From Cladopsammia gracilis (taxonomy: Eukaryota; Cnidaria; Anthozoa; Scleractinia; Dendrophylliidae), in the NCBI GenBank assembly GCA_022457155.1, contig JAJGOT010000274.1, positions 497,001 through 561,000 on the forward strand: a DNA stretch of 64,000 bases. Reading direction: 5' to 3'. The translations under genes were made by a program, and so were the position numbers. This document shows positions 10,880 to 22,383 of the stretch, one piece after another. How positions within the stretch are numbered: the first letter of the stretch is position 1; every line of letters begins with the position of its first letter. The notes under the pieces were generated by a model, which did no database searches, was not told the DNA's origin, and saw only the letters and a program-made list of their open reading frames with translations.

Positions 10880-13800
10880 GTAAGAGCCTTACATACCCTT
10901 GAACGAACACTTCGGGTAATTCCTACCATATTCCCCGCCCCAACCGTAATATGGCGCGTTTTAAGCACTGTGCCAAAGGTGGAACGGGGACTTGGGGACG
11001 GGGACCCAAAAGGACGTGAGTCGGGGACGTGGGACTTTAACAAAACATACCTGTGCAGTCCAATCATTTCTTTACGTAAAATATGCATATTGTCTTCTAC
11101 ACTCGATCCCTACTACGCTGTGCTTATGCTCTGGCGAGGTGACTACTGGACAGCGGCTTGCTTTTGTCAACGCAGGCTGTCCTGGGTATGTACTTGGTGT
11201 ATCCCTTATTATTTTATTTATTTAAACACTTAGTTTTTATTTCAGTAGAAAAAGAAGATAAAAACAGCAGAATGGGGAATCGAACCCGGGCCGTATGATC
11301 TACTCCATGCACACTATCCACTACACCACCGAGGACTAGCTGCCGGAAATTGCAATTTTTAAGGGATATAAGATAATATACTGCTAGCCCAGACCATATA
11401 TAAGAACTAACCTTTCGATACACTGGAAATACTGGAATCAATGCTTAAACCTAAATATTAAAATCAGTGCTTCAACCCTAGATACTGTAATCCGACCCTA
11501 ATTTACACTGCAATAGATTTAAATACATTATAATAAGGGATACATGAAGTACCATACATTATGATCAGGGATACACCAAGTACCTAGGCTGTCCTGACCT
11601 CGTGGGCAATCATGGCCCGCTCCCACTTTTGAATTAAATTTAGCTCGCCTTCGCCCGCAGACGCTCAGCAATCTATCAGCAGACAATGACTTTCTCATAA
11701 ACAATGCTGAGTGCTGAAAGGAAGTGTCAAAATGAACTAAAAAAGAGTTTACCAGGAGCTGGTATAAAATGTACCTCGGTGCGTAAAGAATCTAGGGTAA
11801 AAATGGGCCTTTAAAACTGTTCACGCCTTTCCGCATTTTTCTCTCGGCATGTGACCTCTCTCATTTCCCTTTTGTGTTAAGAATTTGGCTTTTAATTTAT
11901 GCAGTTTTGTCTCCTACTCTTCCTTGAAATTAAATTAAATTAATAATAACAGACTGTGAAATGTGAGAGTAGTTTTAATGAGTGTTGCAATCGCATTAAT
12001 GGCTTGCTAGGCTCGATCGAACGGCATAAACCGACTTCAGTTTCTCAAGGCGGTCATTCTAGAGTGATTTCACTTCAACTGTGAAACAAAAACTATTAGT
12101 TAGTGTGTAACACTACCTATCACTATCTATTACACTAGCGCTAGACCTTGATAGAGTGATTCACAATCTAACAATTGGTGTGTGATAGTCCAAATTAAAC
12201 AAAACAAAACAATGGAATTATTGTCCAATAGCGCGCACTATTCTACTTACTATTTCACGGGTTAACTGAAATCGCTCTAATATTCGAGGATAATAGAAAC
12301 TGATACGAAGTACTACGGCGTAAAATCCTACTATCAATTTCACAGATGAAGTAAAACCACTCTAACAGCACAAACATTTGTGCATTCAACCACCGATGTG
12401 GAATCACCTTTCGTATGGGTTCCCTATGCCTGAAAAACCAGTTTTAGGCGTATAATAAATTATATCAGAGATACATTTTGGCGCCAGTCCATAAATAGAG
12501 AGTTTGCTGAGCTAAAAAGCTTGGAAATAAACTATCATCAGTGAAAAACATTGGGAAGAGGTTCGGGGAGGCTGAGATTGTACGACATGCAGTTATGTAT
12601 GCAGACATGAAGTACTCACAATCTTTCTGTTTTCCTGGTATGAATTGTTTTCGGCAGATTCCACTCCTCAGCCAGCAGCTCCTTCGAGAAACAACGACAG
12701 GTCACATCATTGACTTGGTATCAAATGATGTTCAGAGAATTGAGCAGGCCCCCTTAAAGATATTAACTTTGTTTTTTGGTTGTATGGAGTTCGTTACTGG
12801 AGTTTGTTTAGTGCTTTACTTAATCGGTTGGCAGGTACTAATGGGGGTTTTGTTTCTAATGGCGTTAATTCCTTGCGTCATGATGATCTCATCTATTTGT
12901 GCTCAACTGCGCGACGAAACCGCTGAAGTGACGGATCAACGTCTTTCATTAATAAACGAGCTTGTTTCTGGAATTCGCGCGCTAAAAGCGCATGCGTGGG
13001 AAGATTACTACATGAAGAAAGTTCAAAAAGTGAGAAGGTGAGTAGAGGGAAATTTATGAGAAAAACGTAACGGAACTTTGAACCTATTGTCCCCAAAGCC
13101 CTTCTGTTGGAAGATGAAAAGATAGATATTTATCTTTTCATCTTCCAACGAAAAAGAAAAAGAGGAAAAAAATTATTCGAAATGATACAGTGCGATTACT
13201 ACAGGTATTTTTTTTAAATTTTAATTTTATTTAAATACAAATACAAGGGTCATACAATAAACAAGCAAAAAAGGTACACCATACACGTGTATTGGCAGCA
13301 CACGCACAATAAAATTGAAATAGAAAGCTAATATAAAAGTAAAAGTTACGTCGGTGCATTACCTTGCCAGCTTTGAGATTTAAGGGCTGCGCGCCTTCGA
13401 AACAACTGAGGACACCTTAAAACTCTGACATTTTCAGTTTTTCATTTTCTATTTCTTTTCCGTTGAAAGTAATAACTTGCGTACGTAATATTTCCCACAC
13501 TACACACGTGTCATGTGCATAAACAACTGCATGTCCGGATCCATGTTTGCTCATTCTTATAGCTGTTTTCGTTTTTGTTTTTAGGAGTGAAATTCGGATC
13601 CTTATCAAAAAGGGATTCCTATTGTCGATTATAGAAAGCCTACTATCTTCAAGTACTATGGCAACTTTCATATCGGTATTAACTCTTGTACTAACCGGAC
13701 AAGCACTTTCGCCTTCAACAGCTTTCGTGGTACTATCTTTCATGAATGTTCTTCGAACAGCACTGTCTATCAGGATAGGTAGCGGAGTTCCTTTACTGTT

Positions 13801-16800
13801 TGAATTGTTTGTCTCTTTTAGAAGGATTGAGAGATTTCTTCTTTTGAATAACATGCCTCTGGATTCTTTACAATACAAACAAAGTTCTAGTGGTCGAGAA
13901 AATTTAATTACTTATGCAGAAATAATGGTCAGAGAATCATCTTCAATAAGCAAACTGGCTGTTCAGAAAGACATCCCTGGAAATCAGGATAAAGTTACCG
14001 TTACTGCGAATAAAAATATGGAGCTAGGGGAAGCGAATTTATCAGTTTTAAACCTTTCTTGCAAATTGGATGATATGAACGGTGAACAGTATATTCTTCG
14101 AGATGTCACTTTTGTTGCGTCTGAAAAAAGTCTCACAGTCATCACAGGTGTAGTCGGCAGTGGAAAGTCGACACTCCTGGCCGCGATCGCGGGTGAAGTT
14201 GTCAAATCAAGTGGTGACATAGTCTGTTCTGGAGCTAAAGCTTATGTCCCTCAGACGGCTTGGATTTTCTCTGGAACTATCAGAGAAAACGTGTTATTCG
14301 GTGAGCATTTTGACGAAAAAAATACGCTGAAGTGATGGCGGTGTGTGCACTGGAAGAAGACATAAACCGGTTTCCGAATGGCGATCTTTCATTTGTAGGA
14401 GAACATGGCGTTGTATTGAGTGGAGGTCAGCGGGCTCGTATTAACCTGGCACGCGCAGTGTACGCTGATGCAGATGTGTATCTATTGGATGATCCGCTAT
14501 GCGCTGTAGATGCCAAGGTCGGCGAACACATATTTAATCATGTATTTGCAGGTTCCTTGAAGAAAAGATTAGAATTCTGGTGACGTATACCGAAAAGTAT
14601 ATGATGATGGCCGACCAAGTCGTCGCTCTTTGCAAAGGTTCTGTGGTCGGAAAAGGCAGTCTTTATGACTTACAAGACAGCGGGACAATTGATACAGTCA
14701 TTGATGCATCAGTCACAATTCTGAGAACAAAAGAAGACAACAAAACAGCATACACGAATTGCATTCCAGTCAGTGACAGCCTTGCTGATGAACATATGGG
14801 GATCTCAGAGGAAGACAAGTCAACTGGGAGAATTTCATCTGCATTGTACTGGGATTATTTTAGAGCTGGAATGCATCCCATTGCGATTGTTGCTGTTGTT
14901 TTCCTCTTCTTGTCCACTCAAGGTCAGTGAGTGCCTGCAAACTATTTCACGCGCCACCAGGCCACCACTAGGTACAACCTCGTTCCCAGGGTCCTCTCTA
15001 TTCAGCAACGTCATCATCCTGGAAACGAGGTTGTACCTAGTGGTTGGACTGTCTCCTAAATTTGAATAAAATTGTAAGAGGTTTAAAGAACGGATGCAAG
15101 AAAGAAAATGATTTTTGGAACACCAACAGACAGTTGATACCCACACAAGAGCGCCCAGGTTGCCAGTGGACTATTTCGGTGTCCATCTATAAATTAATAA
15201 CTACAAATTCTAATTTTAAAACTTCATTAAATCTTCAATATTTCTTATTTCTCTAAATTTAACAAATCCTTTGAGAAAAACTACTTCCTCTCAAACATAC
15301 CCAAAAATCACCCGAAAATTTACAAAACACCCCATAACATAGATTTATGTTTTAAGCATATGGTTTTTGGATTGCTTGAAACGCGAACTAGATATTGCCA
15401 TTAAAGCCATGTCAAGTGGCGGAAAAATGGCGTTTAGGTTAACTCCTGCCTTAACGGGGGTATGTCTTGATGTTGCGGAAACAATTGTTGGTTAGCCTGT
15501 GGTGTGGGTATACTTTAGGTATCTTTTGAACCTTTTGTTTCACGTCATTTAGCGATCGCAACATCGGCAACACCAAGATGCTGTCTATTGACCCTGCCTA
15601 ACCCTATCATTTCGACACTTACAAAACCACAATGAAACAACCAAAGTATATTTTTCTCTCCTTGTTTAGTTGCTATAGTGTTTCCTGACGTGTGGCTTTC
15701 ATATCTGACCAAGATGTCCTGGAAACAGCAACAAGATGCGACGTCCTGGCGTGTTTATGGCAGTTTTGTCTTCGCTGCCCTCGTTTTTGCTTCCATTCGC
15801 GCCTTTGTGTTTTTCTATGCTTCCCTCAGATCCGCTCAAAATCTTCACAATCAAATGGTGACTTGTCTTCTTCAAGCCCATGTGTTATTTTTTGACACAA
15901 ACCCCGCAGGACGAGTATTAAACAGGTTTTCTAAAGACATGGGCTGCATTGACGAGCTTTTACCAAAGATGTTTCTTTCGGTTATCCAGCTGTTCTTGTT
16001 GATGCTCGTAGCAGCAGCGTTGCCCGCGTTTACAAATTTCTGGCTCTGTTTTGTCTCCGTTCCCATTATAATTATATTCATGCGCCTTGCGTTCCATTAC
16101 CTGAAGACTTCACGGGAGTTGAAGAAATGGGAGTCTATCTGTCGCAGCCCTGTTTTCTCACACTTCTCGGAGACCATAAAAGGCTTAGATACCATTCGTA
16201 CTCGGAGAAAGGAAAGAGATTTCATCGATCAATTTTATCGGTAAGCTATGATAACATTGTACCTTATATTTAATTTGTACTTTATATTATGTTTTGATTA
16301 TAAAATTTCAGTATCTACTTTCTTCGCTTCGTTTTCGGTCTGATTTATTTTGTCCCTGCCTTTGAATAAATCTGTTAAAAAGACGTTGACAGGTAAAGAG
16401 AAGAAGCCATGAACAATAAGACCGAATGTTTTTTGGAACCAAATATATTCAATGAAATGTTAACAATCCGCCTCATTGGCCTTGCTCCCAGCATTCCTTC
16501 GTGTCGTATTGTTTATAGTTTATCATTTTTTCCCGACAACGTTTCTTCAGTTAGCTGAATGGTGAAATAGTACATATATAACAACCTGGTTCCCAGGACC
16601 TCCTCCGCGGTACATATTTTACAACCTTGTCCCCAGGACCTCATCCGCGGTACATATATATTATATCAACAACCTGGTTCCCAGGACCTCCTCCGCGTTC
16701 AAAAGGGCGCGGCGTGGAGAAAGCTCTTTATGAGGCTGCCAAAATACGTCAAGAATCGTACATTATTTGTCATGTGACACATTATGCGCTTCAAACAGGG

Positions 16801-19147
16801 ATTCCAGATTGCAAGAAAACAAATTTGGCTCCCAATTGCTAGAAATAAACTCCAAAGACGACATTTCATCCTGTGTCACGTGAAAAAATACTCCTCGATT
16901 TATTGAAGTATTTCGGCATCCTTGTCCTGGTCCAGGGATTTCTCCAGGCACGAAAAAAAGGGCGCGTTAATTTGGCGCAATCTATTTATTTCGAAGTCGT
17001 TCCAATCCGCAAGTAACATGCCATTCCAAAAAGCCATTCCCCTTTTACTTTCGCCGGAAATAAACGTACGATTCATGCTCCGATACCGTTGAGGCAACAA
17101 ATCGGGCCGATAAATCGTATTGTGTGACCCGACCTTTACCCTTTGTTCCTTTCAGACATCAAGATGGACACAATCAAGTGTTTTCTATGGTAGTAGCGAG
17201 CAGTCGGTGGCTTGGAGCAAGAGCGGATTTTCTATGTTCAGTGTTTGTTACTGCAGTAGCTTTGCTTTCCGTCACTGTCTCCCACGATACAGGTAAAAAG
17301 TAGAAGATAGTACATGGCTGCAAAAGATCCAGGGGGGGGGGGGGGGGCAAGAGATAGGACATGAGACGGGAAGATAAATGTCATATATCAAAGTTAATAA
17401 AGTGCAATGGTTATGAAACTTAAAACAATGTATATGTCTTTGTTCGATGTTTTCGTTATCGTTTTTCGGCCTTGACCGTGCACAACACAATAGAAATGGT
17501 GCTCTTAAGTTATTCAGTCATTGGGTGTGATCAAAAAACAAAAGATGTAAAATGTAAATGGTCAAGTACGGTTCAACATAAATTGTAGCTCCTTTGTTAT
17601 CGCCATTGAAGTTTTCAAGGTTTCATAACCAGTCCCTCGATTAACTATGATTATATAAACGACTCTCCAATTTCGAAGTTTTAAGCAATTTTCCGAAGAT
17701 TTTCCAAAGATTCCAAAGATTTTCGAAATTTTTCCGAATACTTGTCCGAAGGTTGTACGGTCGTTTCCGATCATTTTACGAATATTACCGAAGATTTCCG
17801 AGGAAGATCCGAAGATGTTTCGATTGTAGACCAACACCTTTCAGCTTGTTTGACATTTAATATGGGCAACTGAACATGGTTGCTAACGTGAAAATATCAG
17901 TGATATCTTCACCTGACAGTGAAGATAAAATTGATCTCTACGCATGTGTCGAGATATTAAAAAGATTGTGGTTGTTATGATATTTCCGCGGTGGAAAAAA
18001 TCCTTTTATTTCACTGAAATTGATATAATAATTTGAAATATAATCTCTATAATCTTCTCTTGTTTTCAGTCGGAAGGTCAATCAATACTTTATAAAGTCT
18101 AGTTTCAATTGTAATCCCTGTAATATAATATCATCAACTAACTGATCATTACGGTTTTTTTTAAATGTTTGTCTGTGGTAAACTAACTTATCACTTCCCG
18201 GCTAGCAGAGTCTGGTTGGAAATGTTTACTGCAGTATTTTTTTATATATTTTGTTTACAGCATTAACTGGTCTCGCTATTGTCTACGTCATCGAAACAAC
18301 CAGTATTTCCCAATATGCTGTGCGACATTTTTCAGAAGTTGAAAACCTGATGACTTCCGTCGAGCGAGTCATGGCCTACACCAGCCTCGACTCAGAGCCA
18401 GGTTACAAAATCAAAACACTTCCTCCAACAAACTGGCCTCGTGGTGGTCATGTGAGCTTCAGAAATGTTGCCTTGAGATATTACCCAGGTGGGCCACAAG
18501 TGCTGAAAAATTTAACTTTTGATATCCAAGGAAAACTTAAGCTAGGAATTGTCGGTCGAACGGGAGATGGAAAGTCGTCAATTGTAGCAGCCCTTTTACG
18601 CATGCCTGAAGCTGATGGAGATGTATTCATTGACGACGTTCCCATAAACAGCATTCAACTGCAGGAATCGCGGAAATGCATTTCTGTTCTCAGCCAATCA
18701 CCTGTCCTCTTCAGTGGATCTCTTAGAAAGAATCTCGATCCGTTGGAGAAATACAGGGATGATGATTTATGGAATGTCCTTGAAGAAGTGAAGCTTCATG
18801 GCTTGGTTGAAAACCTCGAGGGGCAACTGGACTACGAGCTATTAGAGAAAGGCGAAAACCTGAGTGTCGGTGAGAGGCAGTTGATCTGCTTGGCTCGCAC
18901 GTTACTTCAACAAAATAAGATCGTCATCTTAGATGAACCGACAGCACACGTGGATCCGAATACAGAGACAACCATCTGGACCACCGTGCAGGAAAAACTG
19001 AAGAATTCCACTGTCATCACAATAGCTCACCGCCTGAACACCGTCAAAGACTGTGATGCTATTTTAGTGTTACGAGAAGGCCAGGTGGCCGAGCTTGACA
19101 CCTTTGCTGCACTTTTGGGTCGGGATGGTGGGGGGAGTTTTCTATAA
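10330..19147 (+). CDS. ABCC4: ABCC4-like (MRP4-type) ABC transporter, gene copy 1 with frameshifts
   Basis: Six coding exons (10330-10879, 12658-13037, 13585-14922, 15670-16240, 17156-17292, 18261-19147) joined by GT-AG introns. The product is an ABC exporter with TMD1-NBD1-TMD2-NBD2 order and no N-terminal TMD0, as in short MRPs, expected to pump organic anions out across the plasma membrane. The N-terminal [11 protein letters not shown] matches the WW-N-LF motif of ABCC4. Compared with copy 2, this copy lacks single bases near 10399 and 10627 and three bases around 10783-10800 in exon 1, and single bases near 14321 and 14540 in exon 3. Taken literally the gene is broken in five places. The losses are small indels absent from copy 2, so sequencing error is at least as likely as real decay. 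The symbol is by best family resemblance; orthology is not tested. Confidence 0.85.
11266..11340 (-). repeat. tRNA-like sequence (degenerate, probably SINE-derived), copy 1
   Basis: On the minus strand the stretch reads tcctcggtggtgtagtgg (A-box-like) and, about 35 bases on, cgggttcgattcccc (B-box-like), the internal promoter layout of tRNA genes. The T-stem pairs only partly, so this is a pseudogene or SINE head and not a working tRNA. Confidence 0.5.
12058..12367. mobile_element. MITE-like inverted repeat in intron 1, copy 1
   Basis: The left end tctagagtgatttcacttc pairs imperfectly with the inverse of the right end gaagtaaaaccactctaac. It is about 310 bp, non-coding, and contains further short repeats of cactat and gtgata type. 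The family is not identified. Confidence 0.45.
12658..13037 (+). CDS. ABCC4: ABCC4-like copy 1, coding exon 2
   Basis: Starts after acceptor tcggcag in phase 0. Encodes [19 protein letters not shown], the TTTG-NL-SND coupling-helix region of ABCC4, then two membrane segments ([20 protein letters not shown] and [20 protein letters not shown]) and the [11 protein letters not shown] motif. Ends two bases into an Arg codon before donor gtgagt. No frame break in either copy. Confidence 0.9.
13106..13149 (+). repeat. Perfect 19-bp hairpin in intron 2, copy 1
   Basis: gttggaagatgaaaagata (13106-13124) is the exact inverse complement of 13131-13149, with a 6-base loop. It lies 68 bp after the exon 2 donor. 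It may be the remnant of a tiny foldback or a structured intron element; there is no evidence of a processed small RNA. Confidence 0.8.
13585..14922 (+). CDS. ABCC4: ABCC4-like copy 1, coding exon 3 (TMD1 end, all of NBD1)
   Basis: One 1.34-kb exon carries the last TMD1 helices, a long polar linker, the complete NBD1 (GVVGSGKST Walker [21 protein letters not shown]-loop, LSGGQ, YLLDDP Walker B) and the first helix of TMD2. Two single-base losses (near 14321 and 14540) split this copy into three frames; copy 2 is intact. The switch histidine is replaced by tyrosine (VTYTEKY), as in copy 2. Confidence 0.9.
14965..15043. repeat. Short foldback in intron 3, copy 1
   Basis: Left arm 14965-14990 (begins ccactaggtacaacctcg) and right arm 15018-15043 are near-perfect inverse complements of 26 bp around a 27-base loop. 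It looks like a MITE remnant; the tcgttcccagg core is related to the repeats at 16572-16698. Confidence 0.7.
15670..16240 (+). CDS. ABCC4: ABCC4-like copy 1, coding exon 4 (TMD2)
   Basis: Begins after acceptor cttgtttag and completes a Val codon. Encodes [12 protein letters not shown], then membrane helices and the [22 protein letters not shown] motif typical of ABCC TMD2 (F-F-D-x-x-P-x-GR-LNRFSKD). Ends with two bases of an Arg codon before donor gtaagc. Intact in both copies. Confidence 0.92.
16241..17155 (+). other. Intron 4 of ABCC4-like copy 1
   Basis: GT-AG intron (donor gtaagc, acceptor ttcctttcag). Apart from the triple repeat it contains no recognised feature. The minus-strand ORFs in it are short and lack protein character. 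Confidence 0.7.
16572..16698 (+). repeat. Triple tandem repeat in intron 4, copy 1
   Basis: Three imperfect units each read tacatat..., caacctggttcccaggacct, cctccgcgg. The unit is about 45 bp. Second copy 42542-42668. It shares the tggttcccagg core with the intron 3 foldback. Non-coding. Confidence 0.75.
17156..17292 (+). CDS. ABCC4: ABCC4-like copy 1, coding exon 5
   Basis: A 137-base exon found by phase and homology; on its own it forms no long ORF. It completes an Arg codon and encodes [20 protein letters not shown], then a hydrophobic helix ([18 protein letters not shown]). HQD and SRWL match the ABCC4 TMD2 pattern. Ends one base into an Ala codon before donor gtaaaa. Copy 2 is 43126-43262. 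Confidence 0.85.
17293..18260 (+). other. Intron 5 of ABCC4-like copy 1
   Basis: Donor gtaaaa, acceptor ttttgtttacag. Holds a G homopolymer at about 17333-17347 that is longer in copy 2 (43303-43318) and a stretch rich in ttccgaagat repeats (17690-17815). No gene. Confidence 0.7.
18261..19147 (+). CDS. ABCC4: ABCC4-like copy 1, coding exon 6 (TMD2 end, all of NBD2, stop)
   Basis: Encodes the last TMD2 helix, SVERVMAYT, then NBD2: GRTGDGKSS Walker [20 protein letters not shown]-loop, LSVGERQL signature, [12 protein letters not shown]alker B with catalytic Glu, and TIAHRLNT H-loop. TAA at 19145-19147. No indel between the copies here. A MITE-like inverted repeat starts 8 bp after the stop. Confidence 0.93.
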
Positions 19148-19154
19148 TGTGGCA

Positions 19155-19395
19155 AATAGACCATTTTACAGTTGTCTTCTTAGTGTCCTGGCCTTTGAGT
19201 GGAAGCGAGGTTGAAGTTGACCTTGTTGTGATACAGACCTTGGAGCTTTTCGGATGTAAATTTACCTAGTTAGCATGAGAACAGCATTATTAACATATGA
19301 AAGGCAGAAAGGTTTGTATCAAAGCAAGGTCACCTCCAGCCTCACTTCCACTCAAAGGCAAGGTCACCAAGCACACAACTGTAAAATGGACTATT
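19155..19395. mobile_element. MITE in the 3' flank of ABCC4-like copy 1
   Basis: aatagaccattttacagttg at 19155 pairs with acaactgtaaaatggactat ending at 19395 (one mismatch in 21). Internal stretches (ctttgagtggaagcgagg and cctcacttccactcaaag) also pair, so most of the 241 bp folds back on itself. If transcribed it would form part of the 3'UTR. Confidence 0.75.
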
Positions 19396-19930
19396 CTTGA
19401 AGAGGTTTTCTTTTTTGTCGATTTCGAAAAAAGGCGCCTGTCAATTTTCTTATCATAGCCGTCGTTAATTATACCTGTATATATCGTTCATTTCACTGCT
19501 TACTGATGGAACTATGGTTGACTATACCTGTCCAGTAATATTCGTATTGTTTCGACAATTTCAGCAGGCAAGTATCAGCAGACAATTTGTCTCAAGGGTG
19601 TTGTAAAAAGTCTTGTGTTCTAAAATTAAAAAAAAAAAAAAACAACTATATGTACATTGATATGAAGGTGGTCATTAAATAGCAGGAGTTTGGATTATAG
19701 ATAAAACGAACCACGCCAGATCCAACGTTGAGCCAAGGAACGAGTATTGCCACAATAATTGTTATATAGAACGAGTTAACCTATCATCCGGCAGACTTGT
19801 AAAAGCCGGGAAATTATCTGTTACTTTATGCTCAATCAATATGAATGACAGAATATAGATATTTGTATAATAGAACAAAACTGAGAACGTAACAGGTACG
19901 ATTCTACAGGTTTCATTCAAATCTCGTACG

Positions 19931-20552
19931 TTAAAAGAGGCCCTTCCAGGGTAAATTCCGACAGGCGACGTGACCCAAAAAGTAGCGACAGCACGTAAAA
20001 TGAAATTGCGACAAAAGACAATCTTTCTCGGCACAATTCCGACAGCGACATCAAAGTCGAGAATAAACGACAAAGAACGGTGGTTTGGCATATTTTTTTT
20101 TTACCAATTTGAGGTCCTTGAGGACCCTTGAGGGTCCCTTGAGGGTGTCTTGAGCATCGCGTTATACATAATTTACGCAATGGTACGTTCCCCTGGGAAC
20201 GAGGTAGTCAGTCAAGCGACAGCAACGCCGATGTTCATTTACCATTTCGCCAAACCACCGCATCTCCACGATTTATCAGGTCAGTTGGTCTAAAAATGTT
20301 GTACGCAGGTCAGTTACCATGAATGGCTATAGTAGCATGTTACGTGTTCGATGCGCACCGAACGATAACTGAGCTATTGTAGAACTGTAGTTGTTTCTCT
20401 ATAACGTACCATTATCCACCTTTTCTAAAATTCCGACAAACTATGTTCGTTCAATTCCAGACAGCGACGTGAAGCATTGATAAAACACCGACATGAGACA
20501 TTTTAAAACTCAGACAAGCGACACGGGACCTCCCCTGGCAGGGCCTCTTAAA
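19931..20552. mobile_element. DNA-transposon remnant with TTAA-adjacent inverted ends
   Basis: The left end ttaaaagaggcccttccagg and right end cccctggcagggcctcttaa are imperfect inverse complements. Internally the motif ccgacagcgac recurs near both ends, and ggtggtttggc (20081) pairs with gccaaaccacc (20250). No transposase. About 620 bp. Confidence 0.6.
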
Positions 20553-22006
20553 AAGAAATATTGAAATGTTCATTTCAGTGTTGTGGATGACGGAGAGTTC
20601 TTAGGCAAGTTCTCTGTTGTCAGTTTGCTTAGTAATTTATGTATCTGACGATTCTCTATGTCTTACACACAGTAGTAATTTAGGCCCATTCTCGATATAT
20701 CAACCGGCAACAATAGACAAATTCGGCTAACGCATTGTTGTACCCAAAGAGGGATCGCCAAACTTTCTCACGACTGTGTTTTTTAGATATCTTTTAGTAT
20801 TTTAATTCACATATTTTGCAGACTGTGAAGCGCCACTGAACTAAATGAAATAGCGCCATAAAAGAATATAAAAAGGCGGCGTCATGCAGTTAAGTCATTT
20901 TAACTGTGCAGTAGGCATTCAATTCCTTTCATTTCTATACCATTCAGCATTGAAATGGTGTCTCTCTTTGTTAATGCCCGGCCCTTTCATAGTGTGAAGC
21001 ACCGCCGGGGTAATTGTTTTAAAAAATCAATTTGTTTTCGACTTAAATAAAATGCCGTAGTGTTTATCCAAACTGCAGTCACGTTTGTGAAAAGCGCCGG
21101 ATTAATGCAAGTTCTCCAGTCTTACCATTCCGATCAACTTCGCAAAGTTTTAACCCATTGAAAGTACGTCCACCTTATGAAAGTCAATTGTGGACTGTGT
21201 TATACTGTATACCAATAGTTAGTAAAGTGCGGGCGATGTCTTCAGCCATCATTGTGTTTGCAAACTTAAAATTGAATATGAGATATATTACACACAATAT
21301 TTTGATGCACAAGTTACTTCAAAAAGTTCAAATAGCTAGTTATTGGAGTAAATCACGTCAGGGACAGAGTCGGTTGTAGTCCACCGAATACACAAAGTAA
21401 TTCGGTGCATTCAACAACAAGTTTTAGAGTCGTTAAACTCGTATTTGGTGGATCCATATAATCTAGAAACTAAGCTTCCAATTTGTAGATTTTTAACAAT
21501 GTTGTATATTTACTGTAAAAGATATTCATTTCAACGATTTTCATTTTACTCCACGAAAAAAGAGCTCGGGTAAAAAGCATGTTAAATCTATTTACAAATT
21601 GTACCATCTAGACTATTGTATGCCGGTGTAAATGGTCTTTTTTGTCAATCTTAAACCGAAAGTATGTAGAAAATTGAGACTTTTTTTATTCGAGGCTGAG
21701 GTTCAGGTCTCTGGTATACCTTAGATCTGAGGTATACATTTTTGACCGTAGTGCGACCTGGCCCATACAATGAATTGTGAATTTAACCCATGTGAAATGC
21801 AAATGCTCGCGAATTAGAAGTGAGTTTCTGTAAACATTTGTAATCAACCTCGTCGTCATTCTAAGAATCGTGGAGTAAAACGTCTTTGTGGTAAGGAGGC
21901 AATAGCATGAAAAATTAATTTTTTTGATCCGTACTACATGCGAAAAGAACACTGCTTCACAACCTTGTTGTTGTGCCGGCTTTTTGTATAAATTAAAAAC
22001 TTTCTC

Positions 22007-22383
22007 TTGAAGGCCCACCTTCAAAATGCCGTGCGCGCCGTGATCTCTTTCTGTGCTGAATAGCCCTTATCGTAGATGAGTACGCCACGCCAACATATCA
22101 GCGGTTTCTCGCTTTCTTGACCCTATAGTCTCGTTTTGATGTTTACGCTCATCGTCGTCAGAGGTTCTCGTAAACATCAAAACGAGACTATAGGGTCAAG
22201 AAAGCGAGAAACCGCTGATATGTTGGCGTGGCGTACTCATCTACGATAAGGGCCATTTCGCGTAACAAGGTGTAACACAAAATTCATTCTTGAATGCGTG
22301 CAACCAATCAGATCGTGAATATGGAGCATTTCAAAACAAAAACAAACGACCGCAAAGTCTTTTGGGTGAAGGTGGGCCTTTAA
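22007..22383. mobile_element. piggyBac/Kolobok-like MITE (family M1) carrying a nested hairpin
   Basis: The ends aaggcccacctt and aaggtgggcctt are inverse. The right flank is ttaa; the left is ttga. Related members lie at 25121-25302 and 51567-51753. Shared internal blocks are cgcgccgtgat, ctttctgtgctgaa, gaatgcgtgcaaccaatcag and atggagcatttcaaa. This member is about twice as long because a 191-bp foldback is inserted after ctgtgctgaa. Confidence 0.75.
22063..22253. mobile_element. 85-bp perfect inverted repeat (hairpin element)
   Basis: 22063-22147 and 22169-22253 are exact inverse complements over 85 bp with a 21-base loop (22148-22168). The insertion point lies inside the MITE 22007-22383, whose relatives lack it, so it is a separate, later insertion. 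The perfect pairing implies recent origin or continual correction. No ORF of note. Confidence 0.92.

Larger units (their letters stand above)
10880..12657 (+). other. Intron 1 of ABCC4-like copy 1
   Basis: GT-AG intron of 1.78 kb (donor gtaaga, acceptor ttttcggcag). It holds a short ggggac-rich stretch near 10984-11035, a degenerate tRNA-like sequence on the minus strand (11266-11340) and a MITE-like inverted repeat (12058-12367). Otherwise nothing recognised. Confidence 0.7.
1..19909 (+). repeat. Large direct duplication, copy 1 (left end outside the window)
   Basis: This 19.9-kb stretch reappears in the same order and orientation at 25969-45881. The match starts with the first base of the window and ends at 19909, where copy 1 continues into 19910 onward while copy 2 continues into unrelated sequence at 45882. 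Because the match begins exactly at the window edge, the true left boundary is unseen. In the sections compared by eye nearly all differences are 1-3 base indels, many in homopolymers, with rare substitutions (2062 t versus 28030 c; 16955 a versus 42925 g; 18235 t versus 44207 c). It contains a whole ABCC4-like gene. Confidence 0.97.

Noticed and set aside
11266..11340. Functional tRNA gene
   Set aside because: A- and B-box-like blocks are present but the T-stem and acceptor do not pair properly.
13417..13878. Minus-strand ORF of 153 codons over ABCC4-like exon 3
   Set aside because: Antisense of a well-supported exon; no family signature.
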